A DNA stretch of 64,000 bases from Pseudarthrobacter cellobiosi (GTDB taxonomy: Bacteria > Actinomycetota > Actinomycetes > Actinomycetales > Micrococcaceae): the NCBI RefSeq assembly GCF_023913755.1, contig NZ_JAMXBJ010000043.1:115727-179726 (forward strand), read 5' to 3'. The position numbers and the translations under genes are program-made. The stretch's first letter is position 1; each line of letters starts with the position of its first letter. Positions 47,720-59,205 of the stretch are shown piece after piece. Below the pieces are notes generated by a model. The model searched no databases and was not told where the DNA came from. It saw only the letters and a list, made by a program, of their open reading frames with translations.

Positions 47720-48882
47720 CCGTTACCGCCCCCCTGGGATTCCGCGCCGCCGGCGTCACCGCCGGCCTCAAGACCTCCGGCAAGCCGGACTTCGCCCTGG
47801 TGGTCAACGACGGCCCGTCGAAGGCGGCGGCCGCCGTCTTCACCAGCAATCGCGTGGCCGCGGCCCCCGTCCACTGGTCCCGCCAGGTGGTCTCGGACGG
47901 CCGCGTGGACGCAGTGGTCCTCAACTCCGGCGGTGCCAACGCCTGTACCGGTCCCCAGGGGTTCCAGAACACCCACAGCACGGCCGAAAAAGTGGCCGCG
48001 GTCCTCGGCATCTCCGCGACGGACGTGTTTGTCTGTTCCACCGGCCTGATCGGCGAGCAGCTGCCCATGGACAAGATCCTCCCGGGCGTCGAGGCTGCCT
48101 CGGCAGCGCTCAGCACGGACGGCGGGCCGGATGCGGCCAACGCCATCATGACCACAGACTCGGTCCCCAAGTCCGCACTGTTCATCGGCACGGACGCCGA
48201 CGGCCAGGAGTTCACCATCGGCGGCATCGCCAAGGGCGCCGGCATGCTGGCACCCGGCCTGGCCACCATGCTGGTAGTCCTTACCACTGACGCCGACGTC
48301 GAAGCGGAAATGCTCGACATCGTTCTCCGCGACGCCACGCGCGTCACCTTCGACCGGGCTGATTCGGACGGCTGCATGTCCACCAATGACACCGTGGTGC
48401 TGCTGGCCTCCGGCGCGTCAGGCGCCGTCCCGTCCGCGGAAGCCTTTGGTGGCGGGCTGACCCAGGTATGCGCCGAACTGGCGCGCAAGCTGATCGGGGA
48501 CGCCGAAGGCGCCAGCCACGATATCGCCATCCGCACGTTCAACGCGGCCAGCGAGCGGGACGCCGAAACGGTCAGCCGCTCCGTGGCCCGGTCCAACCTG
48601 TTCAAGGCAGCCATTTTCGGCAAGGACCCCAACTGGGGCCGCGTGCTGTCCGCTGTGGGCACCACGGACGCCATGTTCGAACCGGACCAGCTCAACGTGG
48701 CCATCAACGGCATCCAGATCTGCCGCAACGGCAGCATCGGCGACGACCGAAACCTGGTGGACCTGGAACCCCGCGAAGTACTGGTGGAAATTGACCTGCA
48801 GTCCGGTGACGCCGAAGCCACCATCTGGACCAACGACCTCACTCACGACTACGTCCACGAGAACAGCGCCTACTCAAGCTGA
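47716..48882 (+). CDS. argJ: Bifunctional glutamate N-acetyltransferase/ornithine acetyltransferase
   Basis: 388 aa. It recycles the acetyl group from N-acetylornithine to glutamate. The self-cleavage site is before T184 in [14 protein letters not shown], producing two chains. Residues around [10 protein letters not shown] and [10 protein letters not shown] are conserved. GTG overlaps the argC stop, implying coupling. Whether it also uses acetyl-CoA cannot be seen; argA-type NAGS is not in the window. Confidence 0.97.
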   Translation: MTVTAPLGFRAAGVTAGLKTSGKPDFALVVNDGPSKAAAAVFTSNRVAAAPVHWSRQVVSDGRVDAVVLNSGGANACTGPQGFQNTHSTAEKVAAVLGISATDVFVCSTGLIGEQLPMDKILPGVEAASAALSTDGGPDAANAIMTTDSVPKSALFIGTDADGQEFTIGGIAKGAGMLAPGLATMLVVLTTDADVEAEMLDIVLRDATRVTFDRADSDGCMSTNDTVVLLASGASGAVPSAEAFGGGLTQVCAELARKLIGDAEGASHDIAIRTFNAASERDAETVSRSVARSNLFKAAIFGKDPNWGRVLSAVGTTDAMFEPDQLNVAINGIQICRNGSIGDDRNLVDLEPREVLVEIDLQSGDAEATIWTNDLTHDYVHENSAYSS

Positions 48883-48925
48883 TCCTCAAGCTAGATCCAC
48901 CAGCAACCCTGGAGATACTGCACGC

Positions 48926-49882
48926 ATGAACACCCAGACCCGTGAAACGACGTCCATGAGTGATGCCCAAAGCAAGGCCGGCACGCTGATCGAGGCGCTG
49001 CCCTGGATCCAGCGGTTCGCCGGCACCACCATGGTGATCAAATACGGCGGCAACGCCATGGTCAACGAGGAACTGCGCCGTGCCTTCGCCGAAGACGTGG
49101 TGTTCCTGCACCATGTGGGCATCCACCCCGTGGTGGTCCACGGCGGCGGTCCGCAGATCAACTCCATGCTGGCGCGGCTGGGCATCGAGTCCGAGTTCAA
49201 AGGCGGCCTCCGCGTCACCACGCCCGAAGCCATGGACGTGGTCCGGATGGTCCTCACCGGCCAGGTGGGCCGCGAACTGGTGGGCCTGATCAACTCCCAC
49301 GGCCCCTACGCGGTGGGAATGTCCGGGGAAGACGGCGGCCTGCTCCGTGCCGTCCGGACCGGCACCGTCATTGACGGCGAGGAAGTGGACCTGGGCCTGG
49401 TGGGCGAAGTTGTCGGCGTGAACCCCGAGGGCATCCTGGACATCCTGGCCGCGGGCCGCATCCCGGTCATCTCCACCGTGGCACCGGAAATCGAGTCCGA
49501 CGGCCTCGAGACGGCAGCCGGAGAGGTCCAGACCACCGGCCAGGTCCTGAACGTCAACGCGGATACTGCTGCAGCGGCCCTCGCCGAAGCCCTGGGGGCC
49601 TCCAAACTGGTGATCCTCACCGATGTCGAAGGACTGTACGCCAACTGGCCGGACCGGTCCTCCCTCATCTCCTCCCTGACAGCCTCGGAGCTGCGCCAGC
49701 TGCTGCCGTCGTTGGAATCGGGCATGATCCCCAAGATGGAAGCGTGCCTCAAGGCGATTGACGGCGGAGTGGAACGCGCGCACATCGTGGACGGCCGCCT
49801 GCCGCACTCGATGCTCCTGGAAACATTCACGACGGCGGGCATAGGCACGCAGGTTGTCCCCGATACAGAGGAAGATTCATGA
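48926..49882 (+). CDS. argB: Acetylglutamate kinase
   Basis: 318-aa amino-acid kinase, usually the arginine-feedback step. Motifs: [18 protein letters not shown] and [13 protein letters not shown] 48926 has GGAG eleven bases ahead; ATG 48956 is a shorter alternative. It is followed by argD with a 4-base overlap. N-terminal residues before [12 protein letters not shown] fit the extra helix of arginine-sensitive hexameric enzymes. Confidence 0.96.
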   Translation: MNTQTRETTSMSDAQSKAGTLIEALPWIQRFAGTTMVIKYGGNAMVNEELRRAFAEDVVFLHHVGIHPVVVHGGGPQINSMLARLGIESEFKGGLRVTTPEAMDVVRMVLTGQVGRELVGLINSHGPYAVGMSGEDGGLLRAVRTGTVIDGEEVDLGLVGEVVGVNPEGILDILAAGRIPVISTVAPEIESDGLETAAGEVQTTGQVLNVNADTAAAALAEALGASKLVILTDVEGLYANWPDRSSLISSLTASELRQLLPSLESGMIPKMEACLKAIDGGVERAHIVDGRLPHSMLLETFTTAGIGTQVVPDTEEDS

Positions 49883-51165
49883 GTAACGTCGAAGATCTCG
49901 ACAAGCTCGATCACCAGAGCCCGGTGGTTGAGCTTGTCGAAACCAAGGGCCACACCAGCGGGGCGGACTGGCTCGCGCGCTACTCCACGTCCCTGATGGG
50001 TGTCTTTGGCACGCCGCAGCGTGTCCTGGTCCGTGGTGCCGGCTGCCTGGTCTGGGACGCCGACGGGAAGGAATACCTGGACCTGCTCGGCGGTATTGCC
50101 GTCAACGCCCTGGGCCACGCCCATCCGTTTGTCACGTCCGTGATTTCGAGCCAGCTGGCCACCCTGGGCCATGTCTCCAATTTCTTCACCAGCCCCACGC
50201 AGATCGCGCTGGCCGAAAAGCTGTTGGCGCTGACGCACGCCCCGGCGGGCTCCAAGGTGTTCTTCACAAATTCCGGCACCGAAGCCAACGAAGCGGCCTT
50301 CAAGCTGGCCCGGCGCAACGGAGCCGGCCCGGACGGCACCACGGGCAAGCGCACCAAGATCATCGCCCTCGAGGGAGCCTTCCACGGGCGCACTATGGGT
50401 GCCCTGGCCCTGACCGCGAAGAAAGCCTACCGCCTACCGTTTGAGCCTTTGCCCGGCGGAGTGGTCCACATCCCGTTCGGCGACGTCGCGGCCCTGGAAG
50501 CAGCCATCGACGAAACCGTGGCCGCCGTTTTCCTGGAGCCCATCCAGGGCGAAGCCGGAGTTCGGCCCCTGCCTCCTGGCTACCTGAAGGCAGCCCGCGA
50601 AGCGACCACAAAGGCCGGCGCCCTGCTGATCCTGGACGAGGTCCAGACCGGTATCGGCCGCACCGGCAAATGGCTCGCGACGGAGGACGCCGGGATTGTT
50701 CCGGACGCCGTCACCCTGGCCAAGGGCCTCGGCGGCGGCTTCCCCATCGGTGCGCTTCTCACGTTCGGTGAGCGGACGTCGTCGCTGCTGTCCGCGGGCC
50801 AGCACGGCACCACCTTCGGCGGCAACCCGGTGGCGACGGCGGCCGCGCTGGCCACGCTGCACGCGATCGAAAGCCAGCGGGTCCTGGAAAACGTTGCACT
50901 TGTGGGGGACTACCTCCGCACCGGCCTCGCCGCCGTCGACGGCGTCACCGAAGTCCGCGGCGAAGGCCTGCTGATCGGCTTCGACCTGGACGCCGACGTG
51001 GCTCCCGCCGTCGTGACCGCAGGCCTTGACGCCGGTTTCATCGTCAACAGCCCCGGCCCGCACACCATCCGGCTCGCCCCGCCGCTGATCCTCACCAAGG
51101 ACCAGGCCGGCACCTTCCTCGCCGCCCTCCCGGCACTCCTCCAGACAGCTAAGGACGCGCAGTGA
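49879..51165 (+). CDS. argD: Acetylornithine aminotransferase
   Basis: PLP transaminase of 428 aa, class III. The PLP lysine is K282 in [28 protein letters not shown] and [16 protein letters not shown] are typical. The first ~25 residues (to KGHTSG) are encoded by a palindromic repeat at 49898-49940 and have no counterpart in other ArgD proteins. The conserved protein begins near [14 protein letters not shown] overlaps the argB stop. Confidence 0.96.
   Translation: MSNVEDLDKLDHQSPVVELVETKGHTSGADWLARYSTSLMGVFGTPQRVLVRGAGCLVWDADGKEYLDLLGGIAVNALGHAHPFVTSVISSQLATLGHVSNFFTSPTQIALAEKLLALTHAPAGSKVFFTNSGTEANEAAFKLARRNGAGPDGTTGKRTKIIALEGAFHGRTMGALALTAKKAYRLPFEPLPGGVVHIPFGDVAALEAAIDETVAAVFLEPIQGEAGVRPLPPGYLKAAREATTKAGALLILDEVQTGIGRTGKWLATEDAGIVPDAVTLAKGLGGGFPIGALLTFGERTSSLLSAGQHGTTFGGNPVATAAALATLHAIESQRVLENVALVGDYLRTGLAAVDGVTEVRGEGLLIGFDLDADVAPAVVTAGLDAGFIVNSPGPHTIRLAPPLILTKDQAGTFLAALPALLQTAKDAQ
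49898..49940. repeat. Palindromic REP-like element inside the 5' end of argD
   Basis: Two 18-base arms (49898-49915, 49923-49940) with two mismatches around a 7-base loop. The right arm contains GGTTGAGCTTGTCGA, nearly the same as the sequence at the start of argH. It is translated in frame as the argD N-terminus. Confidence 0.8.
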
Positions 51166-52232
51166 CCCCTGTAGTTTCTTCCGCCGGCACAGCCAGCACC
51201 ACACGCCACTTCCTGAAGGACACGGACCTGAGCCCCGCCGAGCAGGCCGAGGTCCTGGACCTGGCCGTCCGCATGAAGGCAGCGCCGTACAGCGTGCAGC
51301 CCTTTGCCGGGGAGGGCAATGGCCGCAAGACGGTGGCCGTCATCTTCGATAAGACCTCCACCCGTACGCGGGTTTCCTTCGCCACCGGCATCGCGGACAT
51401 GGGCGGCAACGCGCTGATCATCAACCCGGGCGAGGCGCAGATCGGCCACAAGGAATCTGTCGAGGACACCGCCAAGGTCCTGGAGCGTATGGTCTCCACC
51501 ATTGTGTGGCGCACCGGCGCGCACTCGGGCCTGGTGGCCATGGCGGCGAACTCCAGGGTGCCGGTTATCAACGCCTTGTGCGATGACTACCACCCGTGCC
51601 AGCTCCTGGCGGACCTGCTCGCCGTCAAGGAACACAAGGGCGAGCTCAAAGGCCTCACCATGAGCTACCTGGGCGACGCCGCCAACAACATGGCCAACTC
51701 CTACCTGCTGGCCGGGGTCACCGCCGGGATGCACGTCCGCATCGCCGGGCCCGAAGGCTACCTCCCGGCAGCGGAGATCGTTGCCGCGGCCGAGGAGCGC
51801 GCCGCCCAGACCGGCGGTTCCGTGCTGGTCACCACCGACGCCGCCGTTGCCCTCAAGGGCGCCGACGTTGTGGCCACGGACACCTGGGTCTCCATGGGCC
51901 AGGAAGCCGAAAAGGAGGCCCGGCTGCAGCTGTTCCGGGAGTACTCCGTCGATGAGGCGGCTATGGCACACGCGGCGGATGACGCCGTCGTGCTTCACTG
52001 CCTGCCCGCCTACCGCGGCTACGAGATTTCGGCGGGCGTCATCGACGGCCCGCAGTCGATCGTGTGGGACGAAGCCGAGAACCGGCTGCACGCGCAGAAG
52101 GCCCTGATGGCCTGGCTGATGCACCGATCCGGACTCGCCGTCGTCGAAGGCCTGGCCCTGGTGGACGGGCTGGCGCCGGTGGACGGGCTGGCGCCGGTGG
52201 ACGGGCTGGCGCCACGGGAGGTTGGCAACTAG
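51162..52232 (+). CDS. argF: Ornithine carbamoyltransferase with repeat-bearing C-terminus
   Basis: Makes citrulline from ornithine and carbamoyl phosphate. It is 356 aa. Carbamoyl-phosphate motif FDKTSTRTRVSF and ornithine motif HCLPAYRGYE are intact. About 25 residues past the usual end contain VDGLAP three times, from an 18-bp minisatellite. GTG overlaps the argD stop (GTGA), and the stop overlaps the argR start by one base. Confidence 0.96.
   Translation: MTPVVSSAGTASTTRHFLKDTDLSPAEQAEVLDLAVRMKAAPYSVQPFAGEGNGRKTVAVIFDKTSTRTRVSFATGIADMGGNALIINPGEAQIGHKESVEDTAKVLERMVSTIVWRTGAHSGLVAMAANSRVPVINALCDDYHPCQLLADLLAVKEHKGELKGLTMSYLGDAANNMANSYLLAGVTAGMHVRIAGPEGYLPAAEIVAAAEERAAQTGGSVLVTTDAAVALKGADVVATDTWVSMGQEAEKEARLQLFREYSVDEAAMAHAADDAVVLHCLPAYRGYEISAGVIDGPQSIVWDEAENRLHAQKALMAWLMHRSGLAVVEGLALVDGLAPVDGLAPVDGLAPREVGN
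52161..52213 (+). repeat. 18-bp tandem repeat (about 3 copies) at the argF 3' end
   Basis: Units start at 52161, 52179 and 52197; the first two are identical and the last is one base short. Each encodes VDGLAP. It is a likely slippage site. Confidence 0.9.
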
Positions 52233-52768
52233 TGTCCGTCCCGCCGGCATCGCCGGGCTCCAGCCCGGCCACCAAAACGGCCCGCCAGGCGCGCATCACC
52301 GCGATCCTGACGGGTGAATCGGTGCGCTCCCAGGCGGAGCTGGCCGCTTTGCTGGCGGACGACGGCGTCCAGGTCACCCAGGCCACGCTGTCCCGGGACC
52401 TCGTGGAACTCGGCGCCGTCCGGGTCCGCGGCAAGGAAGGCGTGCTGGTTTACGCCGTCCCCGGCGAGGGCGGCGAACGTGCGGCCAAAAGCGGAGTCAG
52501 CCAGGAGATCCTGGATGCCAGGCTTGCCCGGCTGTGCAGCGAACTTCTGGTCACGGCGGAAGCCTCGGCCAACATCGCGGTGCTCCGGACCCCGCCCGGT
52601 GCGGCCAACTTCCTGGCCCTGGCCATCGACCACTCGGTGATGCCCTCCATCCTCGGGACCATTGCCGGTGACGACACCGTGCTGCTGGTCTCCCGGGATC
52701 CGCAGGGCGGGCAGGACCTCGCGGTCCGGTTCCTGCAGCTCGCCGAGGAAGCCGGCGGCAGCCAGTAG
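52232..52768 (+). CDS. argR: Arginine repressor ArgR
   Basis: 178-aa repressor. The N-terminal winged helix (ARQARITAILTGESVRSQAELAALLADDGVQVTQATLSRDL) and C-terminal arginine-binding/hexamer domain (LLVTAEASANIAVLRTPPGAA, GTIAGDDTVLLVSR) are complete. GTG 52232 with GGGAGG eleven bases ahead. A longer reading back to 52064 lies within argF. It represses the operon when arginine is plentiful. Confidence 0.96.
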   Translation: MSVPPASPGSSPATKTARQARITAILTGESVRSQAELAALLADDGVQVTQATLSRDLVELGAVRVRGKEGVLVYAVPGEGGERAAKSGVSQEILDARLARLCSELLVTAEASANIAVLRTPPGAANFLALAIDHSVMPSILGTIAGDDTVLLVSRDPQGGQDLAVRFLQLAEEAGGSQ

Positions 52769-52771
52769 GCC

Positions 52772-52799
52772 CACACCGCCCGAACACCCTCCCGGTGTG
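52772..52799 (+). terminator. Hairpin between argR and argG
   Basis: CACACCG and CGGTGTG arms around a 14-base loop, just after argR. It could attenuate read-through to argG. The AT-richer 75 bases that follow could hold a separate argG promoter. Confidence 0.35.
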
Positions 52800-52874
52800 A
52801 CAGGCTTTCCCCAGAACGTTTTTCCCTGAAGAATTTCCCCGACAATATCTACAACCCCAATTAGGAGCATTTTC

Positions 52875-54080
52875 GTGACTGAGCGTATTGTTCTGGCCTA
52901 CTCCGGTGGCCTCGATACTTCCGTAGCCATCGGCTGGATCGGCGAAGCCACCGGTGCCGAGGTCATCGCCGTAGCGGTCGACGTCGGACAGGGCGGCGAG
53001 TCGCTGGAGACCATCCGCCAGCGCGCACTGGGCTGCGGCGCCGTTGAAGCCTACGTGGCCGACGCCTCCGATGAGTTCGCTGACGAATACTGCATGCCCA
53101 CGCTGAAGGCCAACGCCCTCTACCAGGGCCACTACCCGCTGGTTTCCGCCATCTCCCGGCCGGTCATCGTCAAGCACCTGGTCAAGGCCGCCCGTGAATT
53201 CGGCGCCACCACCGTGGCCCACGGCTGCACCGGCAAAGGCAACGACCAGGTCCGCTTCGAAGTGGGCATCCAGACCCTCGGCCCGGACCTGAAGTGCATC
53301 GCTCCGGTCCGCGACCTCGCCCTCACCCGCGACAAGGCCATCGCCTTCGCCGAGGAAAAGGGACTGCCGATCGAGACCACCAAGAAGAACCCGTACTCGA
53401 TCGATCAGAACGTCTGGGGACGCGCCGTCGAAACCGGTTACCTCGAGGACATCTGGAACGCGCCCACCAAGGACATCTACGACTACACCGCGACGCCGGA
53501 GTTCCCGCCGGCCCCGGACGAGGTCACCATTTCCTTCGAAGCCGGCGTGCCGGTAGCGATCGACGGCGTCCGGGTCACCCCGCTGCAGGCCATCAAGGAA
53601 CTGAACCGCCGTGCCGGCGCGCAGGGCGTGGGCCGGATCGACGTCGTCGAAGACCGCCTCGTGGGCATCAAGTCCCGCGAAATCTACGAAGCCCCCGGTG
53701 CCATGGCGCTGATCACCGCGCACAAGCACCTCGAGGACATCACCATCGAACGCGAGCAGGCCCGCTTCAAGGCCACTGTTGGCCAGCGCTGGGCCGAACT
53801 GGTCTACGACGGCCAGTGGTTCTCACCGCTCAAGCGCTCCCTGGACGCCTTCATCGAAGACACCCAGAAATACGTCACCGGCGACATCCGCATGGTGCTG
53901 CACGGCGGCCAGGCGATCGTCAACGGACGCCGTTCCGAGACCTCGCTCTACGACTTCGACCTCGCCACCTACGACACCGGCGACACATTCGACCAGTCCA
54001 TGGCACGCGGCTTCATCGAACTGTGGGGCATGTCCGCCAAGGTTGCCTCCGGCCGCGATATCCGCGTCGCAGGGAAGTAA
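52875..54080 (+). CDS. argG: Argininosuccinate synthase
   Basis: 401-aa ATP-dependent ligase joining citrulline and aspartate. N-type ATP pyrophosphatase P-loop [12 protein letters not shown] is at residues ~8-19, followed by [16 protein letters not shown] start with TAGGAG ahead. The 106-base gap from argR is the largest in the operon, so a second promoter is possible. Confidence 0.97.
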   Translation: MTERIVLAYSGGLDTSVAIGWIGEATGAEVIAVAVDVGQGGESLETIRQRALGCGAVEAYVADASDEFADEYCMPTLKANALYQGHYPLVSAISRPVIVKHLVKAAREFGATTVAHGCTGKGNDQVRFEVGIQTLGPDLKCIAPVRDLALTRDKAIAFAEEKGLPIETTKKNPYSIDQNVWGRAVETGYLEDIWNAPTKDIYDYTATPEFPPAPDEVTISFEAGVPVAIDGVRVTPLQAIKELNRRAGAQGVGRIDVVEDRLVGIKSREIYEAPGAMALITAHKHLEDITIEREQARFKATVGQRWAELVYDGQWFSPLKRSLDAFIEDTQKYVTGDIRMVLHGGQAIVNGRRSETSLYDFDLATYDTGDTFDQSMARGFIELWGMSAKVASGRDIRVAGK

Positions 54081-55526
<1,446 letters not shown>

Positions 55527-55533
55527 CCCCCGA

Positions 55534-55626
55534 AACGCTCTCTCACTTTTGAGGCGATTTCAGCGGACGCTCCTGCAGTCAGTGCAGGAGCGTTGGCCGT
55601 TTCCGCACCAAAGCTGAGAGAGCGTT
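55534..55626. repeat. MITE-like nested inverted repeat after argH
   Basis: 12-base terminal arms AACGCTCTCTCA and TGAGAGAGCGTT (55534-55545, 55615-55626) enclose an 11-bp hairpin (55567-55577 with 55583-55593). Similarity between the ends extends a few bases inwards (CTTTT versus AAAGC). Total length is 93 bases with no ORF. It lies 8 bases after argH and could terminate the operon. Confidence 0.7.
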
Positions 55627-55667
55627 GGGCGTTAATGGGCGTTAACTCTGTCGGCTACCATGGCGCT

Positions 55668-56435
55668 ATGACTGAGATCACTACTTCAGAACTACTGGCC
55701 GACCTGCACAAGGCCGCCGGCGCCGTGGCCTCGACCGCCGCGAAATTCACCGATGAGGATGTCAAGGCACCGTCGGGACTCCCCGGTTGGACCCGCGGGC
55801 ACGTCCTGGCGCATCTCGCCGGCATCTCCAACGCCATGGCACGGCAACTGGAATATGCCGCCCGCGGCGCCACTGTTGAGCTGTACGACGGAGGCCAGGA
55901 CGGACGCACGAAGGCCATCGAGATGGCCGCCGGCCACAACGCGGATGCGCACCGGGCCGACCTGCAGGCTGGCCTGGACCGGGCACTGAAGGCTTTTGAT
56001 TCGCTGGAAGGGGACGCCGACTGGCAGGCCTCCATTGCCTACCGTGGAGGAGTGGTCTTCGACGGCGGCCTGGCGCTGTGGCGTGAACTGGTGATCCACG
56101 CCGCGGACCTGGGCGCGGGCCTCGGTCCCGAGACGTGGAGCCGGACGTTCTGCGAGCACCTCTTCGACTTCCTGGCGGCCCGTGTCCCGCCGGGGGAAAA
56201 GCTCGTGCTCCAGCCACTCGGGCTCCCGCCCGTGACCCTTGGCCTCGGCCGTTCTACCGTCATCAGCGGGATGATTACTGACATTGCCGCCTGGCTGGCC
56301 GGCCGTGAGCCATCGCTCGGCAGCCTGCGGGCAACAGCCGCCGCGGACGGCGTGGACCTCCCGGAACTGCTGCCCTGGCCATCCGGGACACCGGCTGCCG
56401 GAGCCACGCCATCCGGGACGCCCGCAGCGCGGTAG
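55668..56435 (+). CDS. Maleylpyruvate isomerase-family, mycothiol-dependent-type enzyme
   Basis: 255 aa. The N-terminal DinB-like four-helix domain has LPGWTRGHVLAHLAG, the family's metal/mycothiol-binding helix, and the C-terminal region ends in the usual LPELLPWPSG. ATG 55668 yields the natural start TEITTSELLADLHKAAGAV. Members include mycothiol-dependent maleylpyruvate isomerase, but no gentisate-pathway genes are nearby, so the substrate is unknown. The C-terminus carries a short duplicated PSGTPAA. Confidence 0.85.
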   Translation: MTEITTSELLADLHKAAGAVASTAAKFTDEDVKAPSGLPGWTRGHVLAHLAGISNAMARQLEYAARGATVELYDGGQDGRTKAIEMAAGHNADAHRADLQAGLDRALKAFDSLEGDADWQASIAYRGGVVFDGGLALWRELVIHAADLGAGLGPETWSRTFCEHLFDFLAARVPPGEKLVLQPLGLPPVTLGLGRSTVISGMITDIAAWLAGREPSLGSLRATAAADGVDLPELLPWPSGTPAAGATPSGTPAAR

Positions 56436-56437
56436 CC

Positions 56438-56959
56438 CTATCCGGCTTCGCGGGCCAGCAGGCTCTCCGTTGCCTCGCGGGCCAGCAGGCTCTCCTTGAT
56501 GGCTAGGCCCCAGCGGAAACCGCCCAGGGAACCGTCGGTGCGGATAACTCGGTGGCACGGCACAAACAAGGCTGCCGCGTTGAAGGCACAGGCGCTGGCG
56601 GCTGCCCGGACCGCCTTCGGATTTCCGGAGAGTTCGGCGTACTCGGTGTACGTCACCGGCGACCCGGGACGAACGGTCCTGAGCACATCCCAGGCGTGCG
56701 ATCGGAACGGTCCAGACTTCTGCCGCACGGGGACACTCATGGCGGGCGCGGGGTCGCCGGCATAAAAGGCTTCTACGGCCCTGGAAATGGGGCCGAGGTC
56801 CGTGACCGCTTCAACGTCGCCCGGCCGCAGCTCGGGGTGGATCTGGCCCGTCAGCTCACCCGGCTCGGCGGTCCAGCCCGAGGCCAGGACCACGCCGTCC
56901 TGGGCAAGGATGGTGAACGGACCGTCCGGGGTGGCCATCACTAACAGCTGGGCTTTCAT
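56438..56959 (-). CDS. ogt: Methylated-DNA--protein-cysteine S-methyltransferase
   Basis: 173-aa suicide DNA repair protein removing O6-alkylguanine adducts. Active-site motif is [23 protein letters not shown] 56959 overlaps the stop of the upstream Ada/AlkA gene (ATGA), so the pair is co-translated. The C-terminal 18 residues are a duplicated SLLAREA arising from a 21-base direct repeat (56448-56468, 56475-56495) with 27-base period. Full family length otherwise. Confidence 0.93.
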   Translation of the reverse strand: MKAQLLVMATPDGPFTILAQDGVVLASGWTAEPGELTGQIHPELRPGDVEAVTDLGPISRAVEAFYAGDPAPAMSVPVRQKSGPFRSHAWDVLRTVRPGSPVTYTEYAELSGNPKAVRAAASACAFNAAALFVPCHRVIRTDGSLGGFRWGLAIKESLLAREATESLLAREAG

Positions 56960-58485
56960 AGCATCGCTTTCTCTGGAACGGCTTGTACACGTTTGGCGGA
57001 TTTGGACTCCGCGGCGGCGCGCCACAGGTGCATGGTGGCGTAGGACCGCCACGGGCTGACCTCGCGGAAATCGGGGCTCGAGGCTGTCGGCACGGCGCCG
57101 GTTTCGGCGGGGCTAGCCGGGGCTGGGGCGAGGGCCCGGATGCCGTTTCGCACCGCGGCGTCGTTGGCCAGAAACACGTCCGGCGCGCCGAGGACACGCA
57201 TTGCCACGTAGCCCACGGTCCACGGGCCCACGCCGGTGAGGGGAAGCAGCTTGGCGCCGAGCCCGGGCAGATCGTCCCCGTAGCCGAAATCCAGTTGGCC
57301 TCCAGCCAGGGCCGACGCGGCAGAACGGATGGCGTCAATCCGACGTTGCGGACCGCGCAGCAGCGTGTAGCCGGTCTCGCTGATTTCGGCGGCGGTGGGA
57401 AACAGCCGGTCAAGGCCCTCGCCGGGGACCGCGCTGGCACTACCCGCGGCGGACAGCTGCGTCAGTGTAGTCCGGGCCGCAGCCACGGTGATTTGTTGCC
57501 CGATCATGGCCCGGATGAGCATCTCCTGCGGGTCCACCGCGCCGGGCATCCTGATGCCCGGCGCACTGGCAACCGAGGAGGCCAGGCGGGGCTCCTGGGA
57601 CAGGGCGCTGTCGATGGCTACCGGATCGGCGTCGAGGTCGAAGAGCCGGCGTACCCTGCTCAGCAGGGCGGGCAGGTCCCGGAGGTCCACCGCGCCGATG
57701 GTGAGGGTCAGTGGCCGTCCGGGAGCGCCGTCGTCGTAAGTCACGCTGAAGCGGGCGTCGCCATGCGGCAGCTGCAAAGTACGGGCGTACGACGTCGGCG
57801 TCCCCGCCTCGATCCCGGGAATTGCCCTGACGGCGAGGAAGGAAAAGATGCCGGGATCGAACGGTTCGCGGTACGGCAGGCTCAACGTCAGGGACGTCGC
57901 GGCGGCATGGGAGCGGTGGTGCCTGGCGGTCGCGCGCAGGGCAGTGGGAGTCATGGCGAACACCTCCACCATGGTGTCGTTGAACTGGCGGACGCTGCTG
58001 AAGCCGGACGCGAATGCGATGTCCGCCAGCTTCATCGCTGTGGACACCAACAGGGTGCGGGCGGTCTGGGCGCGGCTGGCCCGGGCCAGGGAGAGCGGGC
58101 CGGCGCCGAGTTCGTGGCTGAGGATCCTGTTGAGCTGGCGGGAGGAATATCCCAGCCGGGCGGCGAGGCCCTCCACCCCTTCCCGGTTGATCACGCCGTC
58201 GTTGATCAGGCGCATCGCGCGGCCCGCCAGGTCCTGCCGGATGTTCCACGCAGGCGTGCCGGGCACTGCTTCGGGAAGGCAGCGCTTGCACGCCCGGTAG
58301 CCGGCGTCGTGCGCTGCGGCAGAGGTTTCGTAGAAGGTGACGTTCGCCGCTTTCGGGGTCCGGGCGGGGCAGGACGGACGACAGTAGATGCCAGTGGTCC
58401 GGACAGCGGTGTAGAACTGCCCGTCGAACCGGGTGTCCCGCGCGTCAATCGCGCGGTAGCGCTGCCAGAAGTCCATGCCCTCCAT
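56956..58485 (-). CDS. Ada/AlkA fusion: methyl-sensing AraC regulator with 3-methyladenine glycosylase
   Basis: 509 aa. The N-terminal Ada zinc domain has C35, C39, C66 and C69 (CRPSCP, RACKRC); in E. coli Ada the first such Cys takes methyl from phosphotriesters. An AraC HTH follows (~95-190, [19 protein letters not shown]). Next come the AlkA N-terminal domain and HhH-GPD fold ([16 protein letters not shown]) with catalytic Asp in [12 protein letters not shown] 58476 is an alternative start (GGAGG two bases ahead). It senses alkylation and excises 3-methyladenine; ogt is translated with it. Confidence 0.92.
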   Translation of the reverse strand: MEGMDFWQRYRAIDARDTRFDGQFYTAVRTTGIYCRPSCPARTPKAANVTFYETSAAAHDAGYRACKRCLPEAVPGTPAWNIRQDLAGRAMRLINDGVINREGVEGLAARLGYSSRQLNRILSHELGAGPLSLARASRAQTARTLLVSTAMKLADIAFASGFSSVRQFNDTMVEVFAMTPTALRATARHHRSHAAATSLTLSLPYREPFDPGIFSFLAVRAIPGIEAGTPTSYARTLQLPHGDARFSVTYDDGAPGRPLTLTIGAVDLRDLPALLSRVRRLFDLDADPVAIDSALSQEPRLASSVASAPGIRMPGAVDPQEMLIRAMIGQQITVAAARTTLTQLSAAGSASAVPGEGLDRLFPTAAEISETGYTLLRGPQRRIDAIRSAASALAGGQLDFGYGDDLPGLGAKLLPLTGVGPWTVGYVAMRVLGAPDVFLANDAAVRNGIRALAPAPASPAETGAVPTASSPDFREVSPWRSYATMHLWRAAAESKSAKRVQAVPEKAML

Positions 58486-58554
58486 CCTGCCAGCCAGCGA
58501 CAGGGACTGCTAGCGGAAATCGGACACGGCCGTGGCGTTCGGTAGAGTCGGATC

Positions 58555-59205
58555 ATGACCGTCAGCCTGAGTCCCGCCAGCCCGGAACAGCTCCGCGACC
58601 TGCTGTCAGGCGATGCGCGGAGTGTCGCTCCGCGGCTACTGGGAGCTGTGCTGATCCACCACAGCCACGAGGGAACGGTGGCTGTGCGGATCACCGAGGT
58701 GGAGGCGTACATGGGTCCCGGCGGCTCGTCGCATCCGGATCCCGGCTCCCACACTTTCCGTGGCCCCACGGCCCGCAACGCGCCCATGTTCGGCCCGGCC
58801 GGCCACCTCTACGTCTATTTCACGTATGGCATGCACTACTGCGCCAACATCGTCTGCGGTCCGGCGGGCACCGCATCTGCCGTCCTGTTGCGGGCGGGCG
58901 AGGTGGTGGAGGGGCAGCGCCTCGCGCTGGTGCGGCGTCCGACGTCGAAATCGGCCCTCGACCTGGCGAGCGGCCCGGCCCGGCTGGCCACCACACTGGC
59001 ACTGACTACTGCCGACAGCGGCCGGGATGCGCTGGCTGACCCCTTCGAACTGCGGCTGCCCTCGGTACCTGCCACTGAATTCATGTCCGGGCCGAGGGTG
59101 GGCGTTTCCGGCGATGGCGGCTCCGCGACGTATCCCTGGCGCTTCTGGCTGCCAGGCGATCCCACCGTGTCCCGCTACAAGGCGGCGAAGGTGCGCCGGG
59201 CATAA
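58555..59205 (+). CDS. mpg: DNA-3-methyladenine glycosylase (AAG/Mpg type)
   Basis: 216-aa glycosylase excising alkylated purines and hypoxanthine. The catalytic region ITEVEAYMGPGGSSHPDPGSHTFRGPTARNAPMFGPAGHLYVY carries the active-site Glu and DNA-intercalating residues. It is divergent from the Ada/AlkA gene with 69 bases between, forming an alkylation-repair cluster. Its 3' end overlaps the convergent GNAT gene by 31 bases. The next gene but one is tyrS, as in M. tuberculosis. Confidence 0.93.
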   Translation: MTVSLSPASPEQLRDLLSGDARSVAPRLLGAVLIHHSHEGTVAVRITEVEAYMGPGGSSHPDPGSHTFRGPTARNAPMFGPAGHLYVYFTYGMHYCANIVCGPAGTASAVLLRAGEVVEGQRLALVRRPTSKSALDLASGPARLATTLALTTADSGRDALADPFELRLPSVPATEFMSGPRVGVSGDGGSATYPWRFWLPGDPTVSRYKAAKVRRA

